NCBI GenBank assembly: GCA_902794825.1
Contig: CADBIU010000035.1
Coordinates: 1 to 37,100 of the forward strand
Direction of reading: 5' to 3'
Length of the DNA stretch: 37,100 nt
From: an uncultured Lachnospiraceae bacterium
GTDB taxonomy: Bacteria; Bacillota; Clostridia; Lachnospirales; Lachnospiraceae
The notes under the pieces are model-generated. The model made no database searches and was not told the DNA's origin. It worked only from the letters and a program-made list of their open reading frames with translations. A program made the translations under genes and the position numbers. Below, piece after piece: positions 8,547 to 18,069 of the stretch (positions are counted from its first letter, which is position 1; every line of letters starts with the position of its first letter).

Positions 8547-10865
8547 ATGGAAGAATTCAAGGGATATGTAGAGCACATCATCTACAGAAATGAAGAGAAT
8601 ACATATACCGTGTTCGAGGTGCAGTGCGAGGAAGGACCCGTGACCTGCACCGGATTTCCGCCTGCCATCAGCGAGGGCGAGAGCTGCGTCGTGTCGGGAG
8701 AGAAGGTGCAGCACGCGGTCTACGGCGAGCAGTTCAAGGTGGATACCTACCGGGTGATCCCACCGGAGAATTCCCAGGCAATGCTGCGCTACCTCGCATC
8801 GGGGGCAGTAAAAGGCATCGGTCAGGCGCTGGCCGCGAGGATCGTGAAGAAATTCGGCGACGATACCCTGCGCGTCATGGACGAGGAGCCGGAGCGGCTC
8901 GCCGAGATCAAGGGGATCAGCGAGCGCAAAGCGCGTGAAATAGCCGCTTTCATGGCGGAGAAGAGAGAACTCAGGGACGCGATGCTGTTCCTGCAGCAGT
9001 ACGGCGTGACCAACCGGGTGGCTCTCAAGATCTGGAAGACTTACGGCGCGAGGATGTACGAGGTGCTCAGGGAGAATCCCTATCAGCTGGCGGAGGATAT
9101 CTACGGCATCGGCTTCGCGACGGCGGACGAGATCGCGGCGAGAGTCGGGATCAGCACTCAGTCCGAGTTCCGGATCCGCAGCGGCATCCTTTACACTCTG
9201 TCCATGACTCTGTCCGAGGGCAGCAGCTACCTGCCCAGAGAGATCCTGCTGAGCAGGGCGGCGGAGCTTCTCAAGGTGCCGGACGAGCTGATCGGCCTGC
9301 AGCTTGACAATCTGGCCGTGGAACGCCTGGTCAGAATACGCAGGAAGGGCAGTGAAGTCCAGGTCTATTCCAACGCTGCCTGGCGGGAGGAACAGCAGAT
9401 CGCCAGAATGCTGGCGGACCTCGAGTCGGAACCCGTCCACTGCGGAGCGAGAGACCAGGAGGAAGTCCTGGCAGAACTGGAAAAAGAGGAGAATCTGGAA
9501 CTTGATCAGCTGCAGCGCGAGGCTGTGCTCATGGCAGCGGACCACGCCATACTCATCGTATCGGGCGGACCGGGAACCGGAAAGACTACGACGATCAACA
9601 CGATCATCCGCTATTTCAGGAAGGAGAACCTGGAAGTTCTGCTGGCAGCGCCCACCGGGCGCGCGGCGAAGAGAATGACGGAGGCGACGGGAAGTGAAGC
9701 GATGACGATCCACCGACTTCTGGGAGTCCGGGCAGTTCGGGAAGAGGGAGAAGAGACCTTTGCGCCGGATCCCGGCTTCGCGGGACGGGGATCAGGCGGA
9801 AGTTATTCCTATTTTGAAAAAGGAAGCGACAATCCGCTTGAAGCGGACGCTATCATCATCGACGAGATGTCAATGGTGGACATGCACCTGTTCTGTTCAC
9901 TCCTCAAAGCGGTCATGCCGGGTACCAGACTGATCCTTGTGGGAGATGTGAACCAGCTTCCGAGCGTAGGCCCGGGAAAGGTCCTGCAGGACCTGATCTC
10001 CTCCGGGGTGTTCAGAACGGTCATGTTGCGCAAGATCTTCCGGCAGGCAATGGAGAGCGACATTGTGACCAACGCCCACAGGATCCTCAGGGGCGAAATG
10101 CCGGAAATGAGCAACAAGAGCCGCGATTTCTTCTTCCTTGAGAGAGACAGCGCGCCGGTCATCTACAAGCACACAGTAGAGCTTATGAGGGACAAGCTGC
10201 CGGGGTATCTCCACTGCGATATGGGCGAAATCCAGGTGCTGACTCCCATGCGGAAAGGCCCCTTAGGAGTCATCAGGCTCAACGAGGTGCTGCAGAGTGT
10301 CCTCAATCCGCCCGCGAAGAACAAGAGAGAAGTGCAGAGGCAGGACGTGATCTTCCGGGAGGGGGACAAGGTCATGCAGACCCGCAACAACTACCAGATC
10401 GAGTGGGAGATCAGGGGCAATTACGGCCTTAAGATCGACAGCGGGACAGGAGTCTTCAACGGAGACGCTGGCATTATTCAAAGTATAGATAACGACGCTG
10501 AGATCGTGACGGTATGTTTTGACGAGGAGAAACTGGTGGAGTATCCGTTCTCCGAGCTGGATGACCTCGAGCCGGCTTACGCGGTCACTGTGCACAAATC
10601 CCAGGGATCGGAGTATCCGGCCGTGATCCTGCCGCTTTTGAGCGGCCCTTCGGGACTGTTCAGCAGAAATCTTCTGTATACGGCGGTGACCAGGGCAAGG
10701 GACTGCGTTATGATCCTGGGGAGCAGGCAGACGGTGGCTTCGATGACGGCCAATGTCAGGGAGAACAGACGATATACGGGACTAAAGGAGAGGATACATG
10801 AGATATTTGGAGTCACCGACGCCGGTGATGGATCTCTGGTTTCCCAGGAGATGCCCGGTCTGTGA
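8547..10865 (+). CDS. recD2: RecD2-type ATP-dependent 5'-3' DNA helicase (SF1B)
   Basis: A 772-residue protein with the RecD2 (YrrC) layout. It has an N-terminal OB-like domain (FKGYVEHIIYRNEENTYTVF), tandem helix-hairpin-helix motifs (GAVKGIGQALAARIV, IKGISERKAREIA, IYGIGFATADEIA), then the helicase core with Walker A GGPGTGKT at residues 340-347, a DEMSMVD Walker B and the C-terminal SH3/UvrD_C_2 region ending in TVHKSQGSEY and YTAVTRAR. RecD2 works outside RecBCD in recombination, fork and mismatch-repair processing in Firmicutes and Deinococcus. The ATG at 8547 follows GAGGCGGA. Its last 68 nt overlap the comFC start, so the two are probably co-translated. Confidence 0.93.
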   Translation: MEEFKGYVEHIIYRNEENTYTVFEVQCEEGPVTCTGFPPAISEGESCVVSGEKVQHAVYGEQFKVDTYRVIPPENSQAMLRYLASGAVKGIGQALAARIVKKFGDDTLRVMDEEPERLAEIKGISERKAREIAAFMAEKRELRDAMLFLQQYGVTNRVALKIWKTYGARMYEVLRENPYQLAEDIYGIGFATADEIAARVGISTQSEFRIRSGILYTLSMTLSEGSSYLPREILLSRAAELLKVPDELIGLQLDNLAVERLVRIRRKGSEVQVYSNAAWREEQQIARMLADLESEPVHCGARDQEEVLAELEKEENLELDQLQREAVLMAADHAILIVSGGPGTGKTTTINTIIRYFRKENLEVLLAAPTGRAAKRMTEATGSEAMTIHRLLGVRAVREEGEETFAPDPGFAGRGSGGSYSYFEKGSDNPLEADAIIIDEMSMVDMHLFCSLLKAVMPGTRLILVGDVNQLPSVGPGKVLQDLISSGVFRTVMLRKIFRQAMESDIVTNAHRILRGEMPEMSNKSRDFFFLERDSAPVIYKHTVELMRDKLPGYLHCDMGEIQVLTPMRKGPLGVIRLNEVLQSVLNPPAKNKREVQRQDVIFREGDKVMQTRNNYQIEWEIRGNYGLKIDSGTGVFNGDAGIIQSIDNDAEIVTVCFDEEKLVEYPFSELDDLEPAYAVTVHKSQGSEYPAVILPLLSGPSGLFSRNLLYTAVTRARDCVMILGSRQTVASMTANVRENRRYTGLKERIHEIFGVTDAGDGSLVSQEMPGL

Positions 10866-11529
10866 CAGGCCCGTAAAGCCGTACGGGGCGCTGATATGCA
10901 GGGAATGCGCGGAAGTTCCAAGGGCAGTGGGCCCAAGCGCGTGCTGCAAGTGCGGAAAGCCCGTGGAGCCGGAAGAGGAATACTGCTCTGACTGCAGACA
11001 GCACAGACATATGTATTACAGAGGGGCGGCGTCCTTCAGATACAGGAGCATATCAGGCTCTCTGTACCGGTTCAAATACGAGGGACGCAGGGAATACGCC
11101 GACTATTACGCGCGGGAAATGACGCGCACGCTGGACTCATTTTTGGCGGAACTGGGCGGAGGACACACTCCGCAGATACTGGTGCCGGTCCCCTGTTCGG
11201 CGCAGAGGATGAGGAAAAGAGGGTATAACCAGGCAGCCATTCTGGCCCGGAAAATGGCGGAAAATTCGGGGATCCCGGTCGCGGAAGACGCTCTTGCGAG
11301 GTCAAAAGACACGCAGGCGATGCGCAATATGAGCGCCTCGGAGCGTCAGAAAAATTTGAAAAAGGCTTTCCATGCATATGGAAATAGTGTAAGATTAAAG
11401 TCGATTATGCTCATTGATGATATCTACACCACCGGCGCAACGATCGACGCATGTGCCGGAGCCCTGCTGGAAGCCGGGGCAAAAGAAGTCAGTTTTCTGA
11501 CGCTCGCGATCGGAGAGAACAGTTTATGA
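10798..11529 (+). CDS. comFC: ComFC-type phosphoribosyltransferase-fold protein
   Basis: A 243-residue ComF-family protein. The N terminus carries Cys pairs typical of the family's zinc-binding module (CPVC, CREC, CCKC, CSDC). The C-terminal part has the PRPP-binding loop IMLIDDIYTTGATIDAC. In naturally competent bacteria ComFC is needed for uptake or handling of transforming DNA; its exact reaction is unclear. The ATG at 10798 is chosen because AAAGGAGAGG precedes it, giving a 68-nt overlap with recD2; an ATG at 10828 has no comparable ribosome binding site. The stop overlaps the next gene's ATG (ATGA). Confidence 0.88.
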   Translation: MRYLESPTPVMDLWFPRRCPVCDRPVKPYGALICRECAEVPRAVGPSACCKCGKPVEPEEEYCSDCRQHRHMYYRGAASFRYRSISGSLYRFKYEGRREYADYYAREMTRTLDSFLAELGGGHTPQILVPVPCSAQRMRKRGYNQAAILARKMAENSGIPVAEDALARSKDTQAMRNMSASERQKNLKKAFHAYGNSVRLKSIMLIDDIYTTGATIDACAGALLEAGAKEVSFLTLAIGENSL

Positions 11530-11939
11530 TCAATAAAGACAGGGTCCGCACGATGACCAGACTTGCCATTTACGAGGAAGGGCAGGGAGTTGCGGACGAC
11601 AAGATGAATGGTTACTTTAAGAATGATTATATTGTCGGCCATATGGTAGGTTCTTTCGTAAGCGGTACGATTGCCTGCCTTTTGATTGTGTTCGTATACT
11701 GCTGTTATTATTACGACACGCTGATGCTCCGGCTCTTTGAGAATGAACTCGGAGGTCTGGTAAAGACGTTCCTGACGCTTTACGCCGCATTTATGATCTT
11801 TTTCCTCGCTGTTTCGTTTTTCGTTTATTTCTGGAGATACAACGCCACCCGGAGCAGGATTGAGAGATATAACAGGAGACTGAACCACCTGAAGGAAAGC
11901 TACGAAAAGGAAGATAAACATGCTGACAACCGTATTTGA
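11526..11939 (+). CDS. Small two-helix membrane protein of unknown function
   Basis: A 137-residue protein I do not recognise. The start at 11526 shares ATGA with the comFC stop and has GGAGAG just upstream. It has a short charged N terminus, two predicted membrane helices (around HMVGSFVSGTIACLLIVFVYCC and LVKTFLTLYAAFMIFFLAVSFFVYF, with a short loop between) and a basic, coil-like C-terminal tail rich in Arg, Lys and Glu. Its last 20 nt overlap the next membrane-protein gene, so the two are likely translated together and may form a complex. Position between comFC and cdaA gives no firm function. Confidence 0.75.
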   Translation: MINKDRVRTMTRLAIYEEGQGVADDKMNGYFKNDYIVGHMVGSFVSGTIACLLIVFVYCCYYYDTLMLRLFENELGGLVKTFLTLYAAFMIFFLAVSFFVYFWRYNATRSRIERYNRRLNHLKESYEKEDKHADNRI

Positions 11940-12924
11940 GATAAGAAAGAAGATAATCGAGGCCTATGGGCAGTATGAGTACATCATCATACCCGCGCTG
12001 AAGTTCTGTGTGGCCTTTCTGCTGATCCTGGAGATCGACAGCCACATCGGTTTCAACCTGGGACTGACCAATACGCTTCTCGGCGTCATCATTGCCCTGA
12101 TCTGCTCCCTGGTACCGGTCAACTTCATCGCCGGCATCCTGATGGTGCTGGTCCTGGCACACCTGTATACGCTGTCGCTGGAGACAATGATCGTGGCAGC
12201 AGTGATCTTCCTTCTGATGTTCCTGCTGTATTTCAGGTTTTCACCCAAGGATACAGGCATTATCCTTCTGCTGCCGCTGGCGTTTACATGCCGCATCGAG
12301 TATACTGTTCCGATCATCGCGGGCCTTCTCTTTACGCCCGGAAGCGCGGTCGGCGTAGCTTTCGGCGTGATCATCACCAGGTATCTGACTTATGTAGAGC
12401 AGAACAAGGCGGTTTTGGGCAACAGTGAGATCGGCCCGGCGACCGTGGACAATTTCAGGAATATCATCGACGCCCTTCTCCAGAACAAGGCGATGTGGAT
12501 CATGGCGGCGGCCTTTGCGGCGGCTGTGATCGTGGTATATTTTATCAGACGTCTGGAGACGGCTCATTCATGGACGATCGCTATCATTGTCGGTACTGTG
12601 ATCGAACTCTTTGTACTTCTGTTCGGCGATATGCAGTACGACACGAATATCGATCTGACCAAGGTCTTTATGGGAGTATTCCTTTCCATTCTTGTGGAAC
12701 TGCTGGTGGAGTTCTTCTGCTTTATGGTGGATTACACGAGGATCGAGAGCGTACAGTTTGAAGACGACGATTACTACTACTATGTCAAGGCGGTTCCGAA
12801 AGTGACAGTTTCGGATTCCCTGCGCACAGTCAAGACGTTCAGCACTTCTGAGGCCGGCGGGACAGGATTCCGCGATCAGATGGCGAAGCGGCTTGGCGGA
12901 AAGAGCGCGGAATCTGAAGAATAG
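11920..12924 (+). CDS. Polytopic membrane protein of unknown function
   Basis: A 334-residue protein with about eight or nine predicted membrane helices over residues 20-270, followed by a soluble tail of about 65 residues with an acidic Asp/Tyr-rich patch (FEDDDYYYYVKAVPKV) and a Ser/Glu-rich end. I cannot place it in a named family. It overlaps the preceding small membrane gene by 20 nt and precedes cdaA by 58 nt, so all may be in one transcript. A link to c-di-AMP signalling or osmotic homeostasis is only a guess from position. Confidence 0.75.
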   Translation: MLTTVFEIRKKIIEAYGQYEYIIIPALKFCVAFLLILEIDSHIGFNLGLTNTLLGVIIALICSLVPVNFIAGILMVLVLAHLYTLSLETMIVAAVIFLLMFLLYFRFSPKDTGIILLLPLAFTCRIEYTVPIIAGLLFTPGSAVGVAFGVIITRYLTYVEQNKAVLGNSEIGPATVDNFRNIIDALLQNKAMWIMAAAFAAAVIVVYFIRRLETAHSWTIAIIVGTVIELFVLLFGDMQYDTNIDLTKVFMGVFLSILVELLVEFFCFMVDYTRIESVQFEDDDYYYYVKAVPKVTVSDSLRTVKTFSTSEAGGTGFRDQMAKRLGGKSAESEE

Positions 12925-12982
12925 CGGAAGGAAGCCCGCCGATGACGGAGGGGCATTACAGACAGGACGGAAGAAGTAGAAG

Positions 12983-13879
12983 ATGCAGCGTTTTTTGACG
13001 ATACTTCAAAATTATCTTAACCAAATACATATGCCGAACTTGCGCTGGACAGATATTGTCGAGATACTGATTCTCGCTTTTCTGATCTATCATATTCTGC
13101 TGTGGATCAAGAATACCCGCGCGTGGTCCCTGTTGAAGGGACTGCTTGTCATAGGCGCTTTTGTGGCGATCGCGGCGGTATTCAACATGAGCACGATCCT
13201 GTGGATCGTGCAGCATGTCACGGGGCTCGCCGTAACAGCCATCGTGATCCTTCTGCAGCCGGAACTGCGCAGTGCGATGGAAGAACTGGGGCAGACCAAT
13301 TTCCTCAGTTCTTTATTTAATGTGGACTATACAAGGACGCCGGAAGGAAGATTCTCCGACAAGACGGTCAATGAGATCGTCAGGGCTTCCCTTCAGATGT
13401 CCAAGGTGAACACCGGCGCCCTGATCGTCATTGAGCAGACTACGCCGCTGCAGGAATACGCCCGTACGGGAATCGATATGGACGCTCTGGTCACAAGCCA
13501 GCTGCTCATCAATATTTTTGAAAAGAATACGCCGCTTCACGACGGAGCGGTGATCGTCCGCAAGAACAGAGTCATCGCCGCGACCTGCTACCTGCCTTTG
13601 TCAGAGAACCGCATGGACAAGAACCTGGGAACAAGGCACAGAGCAGGCGTAGGTATATCCGAGGTGACGGATTCCCTCACGATCATCGTATCGGAGGAGA
13701 CCGGCGAGATCTCTCTGGCGTACCGCGGGGCGCTGACAAGAAACGTCACTGAGGAAATGCTCAGAGAAAGACTGGTAACACTGCAGAACAAGGAGGTCCA
13801 GGAGGCCAGATATGCAAGACTTCTCTCTAGAAAGGGAAAAGAAAAGAATAAAGATGCAGATAATGAGGATCTTCCATAA
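12983..13879 (+). CDS. cdaA: Diadenylate cyclase CdaA
   Basis: Makes c-di-AMP from two ATP at the membrane. The 298-residue protein has three N-terminal membrane helices (residues about 20-85), then the DAC (DisA_N) domain with the signature DGA in TPLHDGAVIV and the RHR motif in GTRHRAGVG. A short basic C-terminal tail follows. GGAAG precedes the ATG at 12983. cdaR starts inside its last 68 nt, the usual cdaA-cdaR pairing. The glmM gene that often completes the operon is not here; leuA follows instead. Confidence 0.95.
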   Translation: MQRFLTILQNYLNQIHMPNLRWTDIVEILILAFLIYHILLWIKNTRAWSLLKGLLVIGAFVAIAAVFNMSTILWIVQHVTGLAVTAIVILLQPELRSAMEELGQTNFLSSLFNVDYTRTPEGRFSDKTVNEIVRASLQMSKVNTGALIVIEQTTPLQEYARTGIDMDALVTSQLLINIFEKNTPLHDGAVIVRKNRVIAATCYLPLSENRMDKNLGTRHRAGVGISEVTDSLTIIVSEETGEISLAYRGALTRNVTEEMLRERLVTLQNKEVQEARYARLLSRKGKEKNKDADNEDLP

Positions 13880-14837
13880 CTGGGGGCTCAAACTCATCTC
13901 TCTTGTATTTGCGGCGTGTCTGTGGTTTTTTGTGACCAACTATCAGGACCCGGAGACAGTCCTTACCGTGAACAACGTTCCGGTCAAGCTCCTGCACACA
14001 GATTCAGTGACACAGGAAGGAAAGGTCTGCATTGTACTTAACGACAGCGATACGATCCCGGTAGTGACGGTGACCGCGCCCAGATCGGTCGTCGACTCTC
14101 TGGGAGCCGAAAATATAGTTGCCACCGCGGATGTCGCAGATATAGGCGCGGACAATACGGTTCCGATCGTCCTGACCACCAACAAGTACAGTGACAGTAT
14201 TACCAGCATTGTCGGATCCTCAAAAGCGGTGTTCCTGAGTATAGAGGACCAGGAGCAGGCAAGTTTCACGATCGAGGCGGCTGTCACCGGAAATGTCGCG
14301 GACGGCTATGAGATCGGAAGTATCTCACTGGAACAGAACCAGGTGCGCGTGAAGGGACCGGCCTCAGAGGTGGAGAAAGTAAAGAGCGCGGGCGTCACCG
14401 TGGATGTCTCGGGCGCGGAGAATTCCATCAGCACGAATGCGGAGATCCACCTCTATGACGAGGACGGGGTAGATCTTGATATCGACAAGCATCTTGAGCT
14501 GAACATTGACAAGGTCATGGTGAACGTGGAAATTCTGTCGAAAAAGGAAGTTCCCGTTAAGATCGCTGTCTCCGGAACGCCTGCGGAAGGGTTCAGGCTC
14601 ACAGGAGAGACGACGGTGGAACCGGGAAGGATCATGGTTTCCGGCAGGAGAGCCGCTTTGGAGAAAGTGTCGGAGATCAGTATTCCGTCCGCGGAACTCA
14701 ATGTCACCGGAAGAACCAAGACTATGACAAAGACCTTTATTATTGCCAATTACCTCCCTGACGGAGTGCAGCTGGCTGAAGGAGAACTGGACACTGTGAA
14801 GGTAACAGTGGAGATCGTCGCGATCGGCGAAGAGTGA
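13812..14837 (+). CDS. cdaR: YbbR-domain regulator of CdaA
   Basis: A 341-residue protein with one N-terminal membrane helix (LKLISLVFAACLWFFVT), followed by extracytoplasmic YbbR repeats of about 80 residues each (typified by PVKLL..., VRVKGPASEVEKVKSAGV and IMVSGRRAALEKVSEISI). YbbR proteins bind and modulate CdaA. The ATG at 13812 follows AAGGAGGTCCAGGAGG and overlaps cdaA by 68 nt; an ATG at 13854 lacks such a site. The overlap suggests coupled translation. Confidence 0.9.
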   Translation: MQDFSLEREKKRIKMQIMRIFHNWGLKLISLVFAACLWFFVTNYQDPETVLTVNNVPVKLLHTDSVTQEGKVCIVLNDSDTIPVVTVTAPRSVVDSLGAENIVATADVADIGADNTVPIVLTTNKYSDSITSIVGSSKAVFLSIEDQEQASFTIEAAVTGNVADGYEIGSISLEQNQVRVKGPASEVEKVKSAGVTVDVSGAENSISTNAEIHLYDEDGVDLDIDKHLELNIDKVMVNVEILSKKEVPVKIAVSGTPAEGFRLTGETTVEPGRIMVSGRRAALEKVSEISIPSAELNVTGRTKTMTKTFIIANYLPDGVQLAEGELDTVKVTVEIVAIGEE

Positions 14838-14870
14838 TCCGGTTCATGAATACAGAAAGGGGAGTATGTT

Positions 14871-16574
14871 ATGAAAGGGTATAAGAGGTACAGGAGAACG
14901 CCTGTCGTCAATTATCCGGAGAGAGAATGGCCGAACAAGCAGATCGAAAAGGCGCCCGCATGGGTCAGCGTAGATCTCAGGGACGGCAACCAGGCGCTGG
15001 TCGATCCGATGGTAGTAAGCGAGAAGATGGAGATGTTCAAACTCCTGGTCAAGCTCGGCTTTAAAGAGATCGAGATCGGATTCCCGGCGGCAAGCCAGCT
15101 TGAGTATGATTTTCTCAGGGAACTGATCGAGAAAGACATGATCCCGGACGACGTCATCGTTCAGGTTCTCTCCCAGTGCAGAGAGGATCAGATCGAGAAG
15201 ACTTTCGAGTCCATCGAGGGCTGCAAACAGGCCGTAGTCCATATCTACAACTCCACCTCCACTCTTCAGAGGGACGTGGTGTTCGGCAAGGACAGACAGG
15301 CCATTATCGATATAGCAGTAGAAGGAACCAAGTGGGTCAAGGAGAGGGCTGAGAAATTCCCCGGTAAGATCTATTTTGAATATTCCCCCGAGAGCTTTAC
15401 CGGCACGGAGCTGGATTTTGCCCTGGAGATCTGCACAGCAGTGCAGGACGTATGGCAGCCTACTCCTGAGGATCCCATGATCTTCAACCTGCCTTCCACG
15501 GTGGAAATGACAACGCCCAATGTGTACGCGGACCAGATCGAGTGGATGAGCCGTCACTTTAAGGACAGAGACAGCATTATTCTCAGCGTCCACCCGCACA
15601 ATGACAGAGGCTGCGGCGTTGCGGCTACGGAGCTGGCGCTTCTTGCGGGCGCGCAGCGTGTTGAGGGAACACTCCTCGGCAACGGCGAGAGGACCGGCAA
15701 CGTCGACATTCTCACCGTCGCTTACAACATGTTCTCCCAGGGAATCGATCCCGAACTGAACCTCGAGGATATCAACGAGATCGTCGATATCTGCGAGAAA
15801 TGCACCAAGATGGGCGTCGACGAGCGCCATCCCTATGCCGGCAAGCTCGTGTTCACCGCCTTCTCGGGTTCTCACCAGGATGCCATCAACAAGGGCATTG
15901 CCGCGATGAAGACCAGAAAATCGGAGATCTGGGAGGTGCCTTACCTTCCAATCGATCCCGCGGATATCGGAAGAGTTTACGAGCCCGTGGTCCGCATCAA
16001 TTCCCAGTCCGGCAAGGGCGGCGTAGCGTTCGTTATGAGCACCTACTACGGCTTCAAGCTTCCCAAGGGAATGCACAGGGAGTTCGCGGACGTCGTGCAG
16101 AAGATGTCCGAGAGACAGGGAGAGGTCCCGCCGGAGCAGATCATGGACGCTTTCCGCAGCGAGTATCTGTACAAAAACGAGCCGCTGCACTTCAGAAAGC
16201 TTCAGGTGACAGACCTCAGCAGCGACACCAAGACAGATTTCGACACCAAGGTCATGGTCGTATTTACGGATCACGGCAAGATGGAGCGAGTCGAGGCGGT
16301 CGGAAACGGCCCTCTGGACGCGGTGCTGCGCGGTCTTTCGCTCAAGTACGGCTTTAACGTCCGCATTCTGGACTACGAAGAGCACGCCCTCAAATCGGGT
16401 TCCGACTCCCAGGCGGCGGCGTACATCCATCTCATGGACGGCGAGAGCGGCAGGATCACTTACGGCGTAGGCGTCAGCTCCAACATCACAAGAGCTTCGG
16501 TGCGCGCTATTTTCTCCGCGATAAACAGACTTCAGCTGGGCGATCGCAGACAGGGAACCTCGGACAGCTTCTGA
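14871..16574 (+). CDS. leuA: 2-isopropylmalate synthase, long (actinobacterial-like) form
   Basis: Condenses acetyl-CoA with 2-oxoisovalerate, the first committed step of leucine synthesis. At 567 residues it belongs to the LeuA class that starts RxPxV...PAWVSVDLRDGNQAL. Catalytic and metal motifs are present: DLRDGNQAL, the SVHPHNDRG HxH site and GNGERTGNVD. The C-terminal leucine-binding regulatory domain occupies about residues 430-560, so leucine feedback is expected. AAAGGGGAG precedes the ATG. It lies 33 nt after cdaR. No T-box or leader peptide was seen in front of it, and no other leucine genes are nearby. Confidence 0.93.
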   Translation: MKGYKRYRRTPVVNYPEREWPNKQIEKAPAWVSVDLRDGNQALVDPMVVSEKMEMFKLLVKLGFKEIEIGFPAASQLEYDFLRELIEKDMIPDDVIVQVLSQCREDQIEKTFESIEGCKQAVVHIYNSTSTLQRDVVFGKDRQAIIDIAVEGTKWVKERAEKFPGKIYFEYSPESFTGTELDFALEICTAVQDVWQPTPEDPMIFNLPSTVEMTTPNVYADQIEWMSRHFKDRDSIILSVHPHNDRGCGVAATELALLAGAQRVEGTLLGNGERTGNVDILTVAYNMFSQGIDPELNLEDINEIVDICEKCTKMGVDERHPYAGKLVFTAFSGSHQDAINKGIAAMKTRKSEIWEVPYLPIDPADIGRVYEPVVRINSQSGKGGVAFVMSTYYGFKLPKGMHREFADVVQKMSERQGEVPPEQIMDAFRSEYLYKNEPLHFRKLQVTDLSSDTKTDFDTKVMVVFTDHGKMERVEAVGNGPLDAVLRGLSLKYGFNVRILDYEEHALKSGSDSQAAAYIHLMDGESGRITYGVGVSSNITRASVRAIFSAINRLQLGDRRQGTSDSF

Positions 16575-16635
16575 GCAGAACCTGACTTGGTCAAAATATA
16601 GAAGAATCAACAATACTAGAGAGGAGCCGGTATAA

Positions 16636-18069
16636 ATGGCAGATCAGAAGAAACTGGTGGCAGAGATCACATCCATGGATGAGGATTTCACACAATGGTA
16701 TACGGACGTAGTAATTAAGGCAGGACTTATCGCTTATTCCAATATCAAGGGATTTATGGTCTACAAACCCGCTGGATACGCTTTGTGGGAAGCAGTTCAG
16801 AAGCATCTGGACGCCCGCTTCAAGGCAGTCGGCGTTGAAAATGTGTATCTTCCCATGATGATCCCGGAGAACCTGCTCAGCAAGGAGAGCGACCTGGTCA
16901 ACGGTTTTGCTCCCGAGGTGGCATGGGTAACTCACGGCGGACAGGAAGAACTGCAGGAGAGGATCTGCGTTCGCCCTACATCCGAGACACTGTTCAGCGA
17001 CTTCTATAAAGATGAAGTGCACTCCTACAGAGATCTCCCCAAGAACTACAACCAGTGGTGCAGCGTTGTCCGCTGGGAAAAGGAGACAAGACCCTTCCTG
17101 CGCTCCAGAGAGTTCATGTGGCAGGAGGGACACACTGTTCACGCCACCATGGAAGAGGCTGAGGAGAGAACGAAACTGATGCTCGATGTCTACGCCGATT
17201 TCTGCGCGGAAGACCTTGCGATCCCCACTATCAAGGGCCGCAAGACCGACAAGGAAAAATTTGCCGGCGCGATCGCCACTTATACCATCGAAGCCCTGAT
17301 GCACGACGGCAGAGCCCTGCAGTCCGGCACCAGCCACAACTTCGGCGATGATTTTGCCAGGGCTTACGGCATCCAGTTTACTGACAAAGACAACAAACTT
17401 AAATACGCTTTCCAGACATCCTGGGGACTTTCCACAAGAATCATCGGCGCTCTGATCATGGTACACGGAGACAATTCCGGTCTCGTGCTGCCTCCTAAGA
17501 TCGCGCCCACTCAGGTCATGATCATTCCTATTCAGCAGAGGAAGGCGGGCGTGCTCGAGAAGGCTGCCGAGATCAAGGAAATGCTTAAGGATTTCCGCGT
17601 CAAAGTCGACGAGACCGACAAGAGCCCGGGATTCAAGTTCGCCGAGCAGGAGATGAGAGGCATTCCGCTCCGCGTCGAGATCGGACCCAGAGATATCGCC
17701 GAGGGCAAGTGCGTCGTGGTTCGCCGCGATACCCGCGAGAAGATCGCCTGCGACATCGCTTCTCTGCCTGAGAAGATTTCAGAACTCCTTCCGCAGATCC
17801 AGAGCGACATGTACGAGAGAGCGAAGAAGCACCTTGAAGAGCACACCTTCGAAGCTCCCGACAAGGAGACCTTCGAGGCCCTCTTCGAGGGGACCAAGGG
17901 CTTTGTAAAGGCCATGTGGTGCGGAAGCAGGGAGTGCGAGGAGAAGATCAAGGAAGACTACTCCGTGACTAGCCGCTGCATTCCTTACAAGCAGCAGCAT
18001 CTCAGCGACGTATGCGTCTGCTGCGGAAAGCCTGCGACAAAAATGGTTTACTGGGGCAGAGCGTATTGA
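16636..18069 (+). CDS. proS: Prolyl-tRNA synthetase, archaeal/eukaryotic type (ProS type 3)
   Basis: Charges tRNA-Pro. At 477 residues with no editing (INS) insertion it is the short archaeal/eukaryotic type that occurs in many Clostridia and Mollicutes. Class II motifs are visible: motif 2 in the VVRWEKETRPFLRSREFMWQE region and motif 3 near the GLSTRIIGALIMVHGD segment. The anticodon-binding domain spans roughly residues 285-385. The C-terminal zinc-binding domain has CGSRECEE and CVCCGKP and ends in the typical Tyr (WGRAY). GAGAGGAG precedes the ATG. A 13-bp copy of its last codons and stop recurs 32 bp downstream. Confidence 0.96.
   Translation: MADQKKLVAEITSMDEDFTQWYTDVVIKAGLIAYSNIKGFMVYKPAGYALWEAVQKHLDARFKAVGVENVYLPMMIPENLLSKESDLVNGFAPEVAWVTHGGQEELQERICVRPTSETLFSDFYKDEVHSYRDLPKNYNQWCSVVRWEKETRPFLRSREFMWQEGHTVHATMEEAEERTKLMLDVYADFCAEDLAIPTIKGRKTDKEKFAGAIATYTIEALMHDGRALQSGTSHNFGDDFARAYGIQFTDKDNKLKYAFQTSWGLSTRIIGALIMVHGDNSGLVLPPKIAPTQVMIIPIQQRKAGVLEKAAEIKEMLKDFRVKVDETDKSPGFKFAEQEMRGIPLRVEIGPRDIAEGKCVVVRRDTREKIACDIASLPEKISELLPQIQSDMYERAKKHLEEHTFEAPDKETFEALFEGTKGFVKAMWCGSRECEEKIKEDYSVTSRCIPYKQQHLSDVCVCCGKPATKMVYWGRAY

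Noticed and set aside
7104-9713. An 869-codon open frame on the minus strand opposite uvrA and recD2
   Set aside because: Composition (His/Arg/Leu/Val rich) and overlap with two conserved genes mark it as antisense to real coding sequence.
16575-16635. T-box or leader before proS
   Set aside because: Only 61 bp are available and no T-box or specifier structure is visible; the same holds for the 33 bp before leuA.
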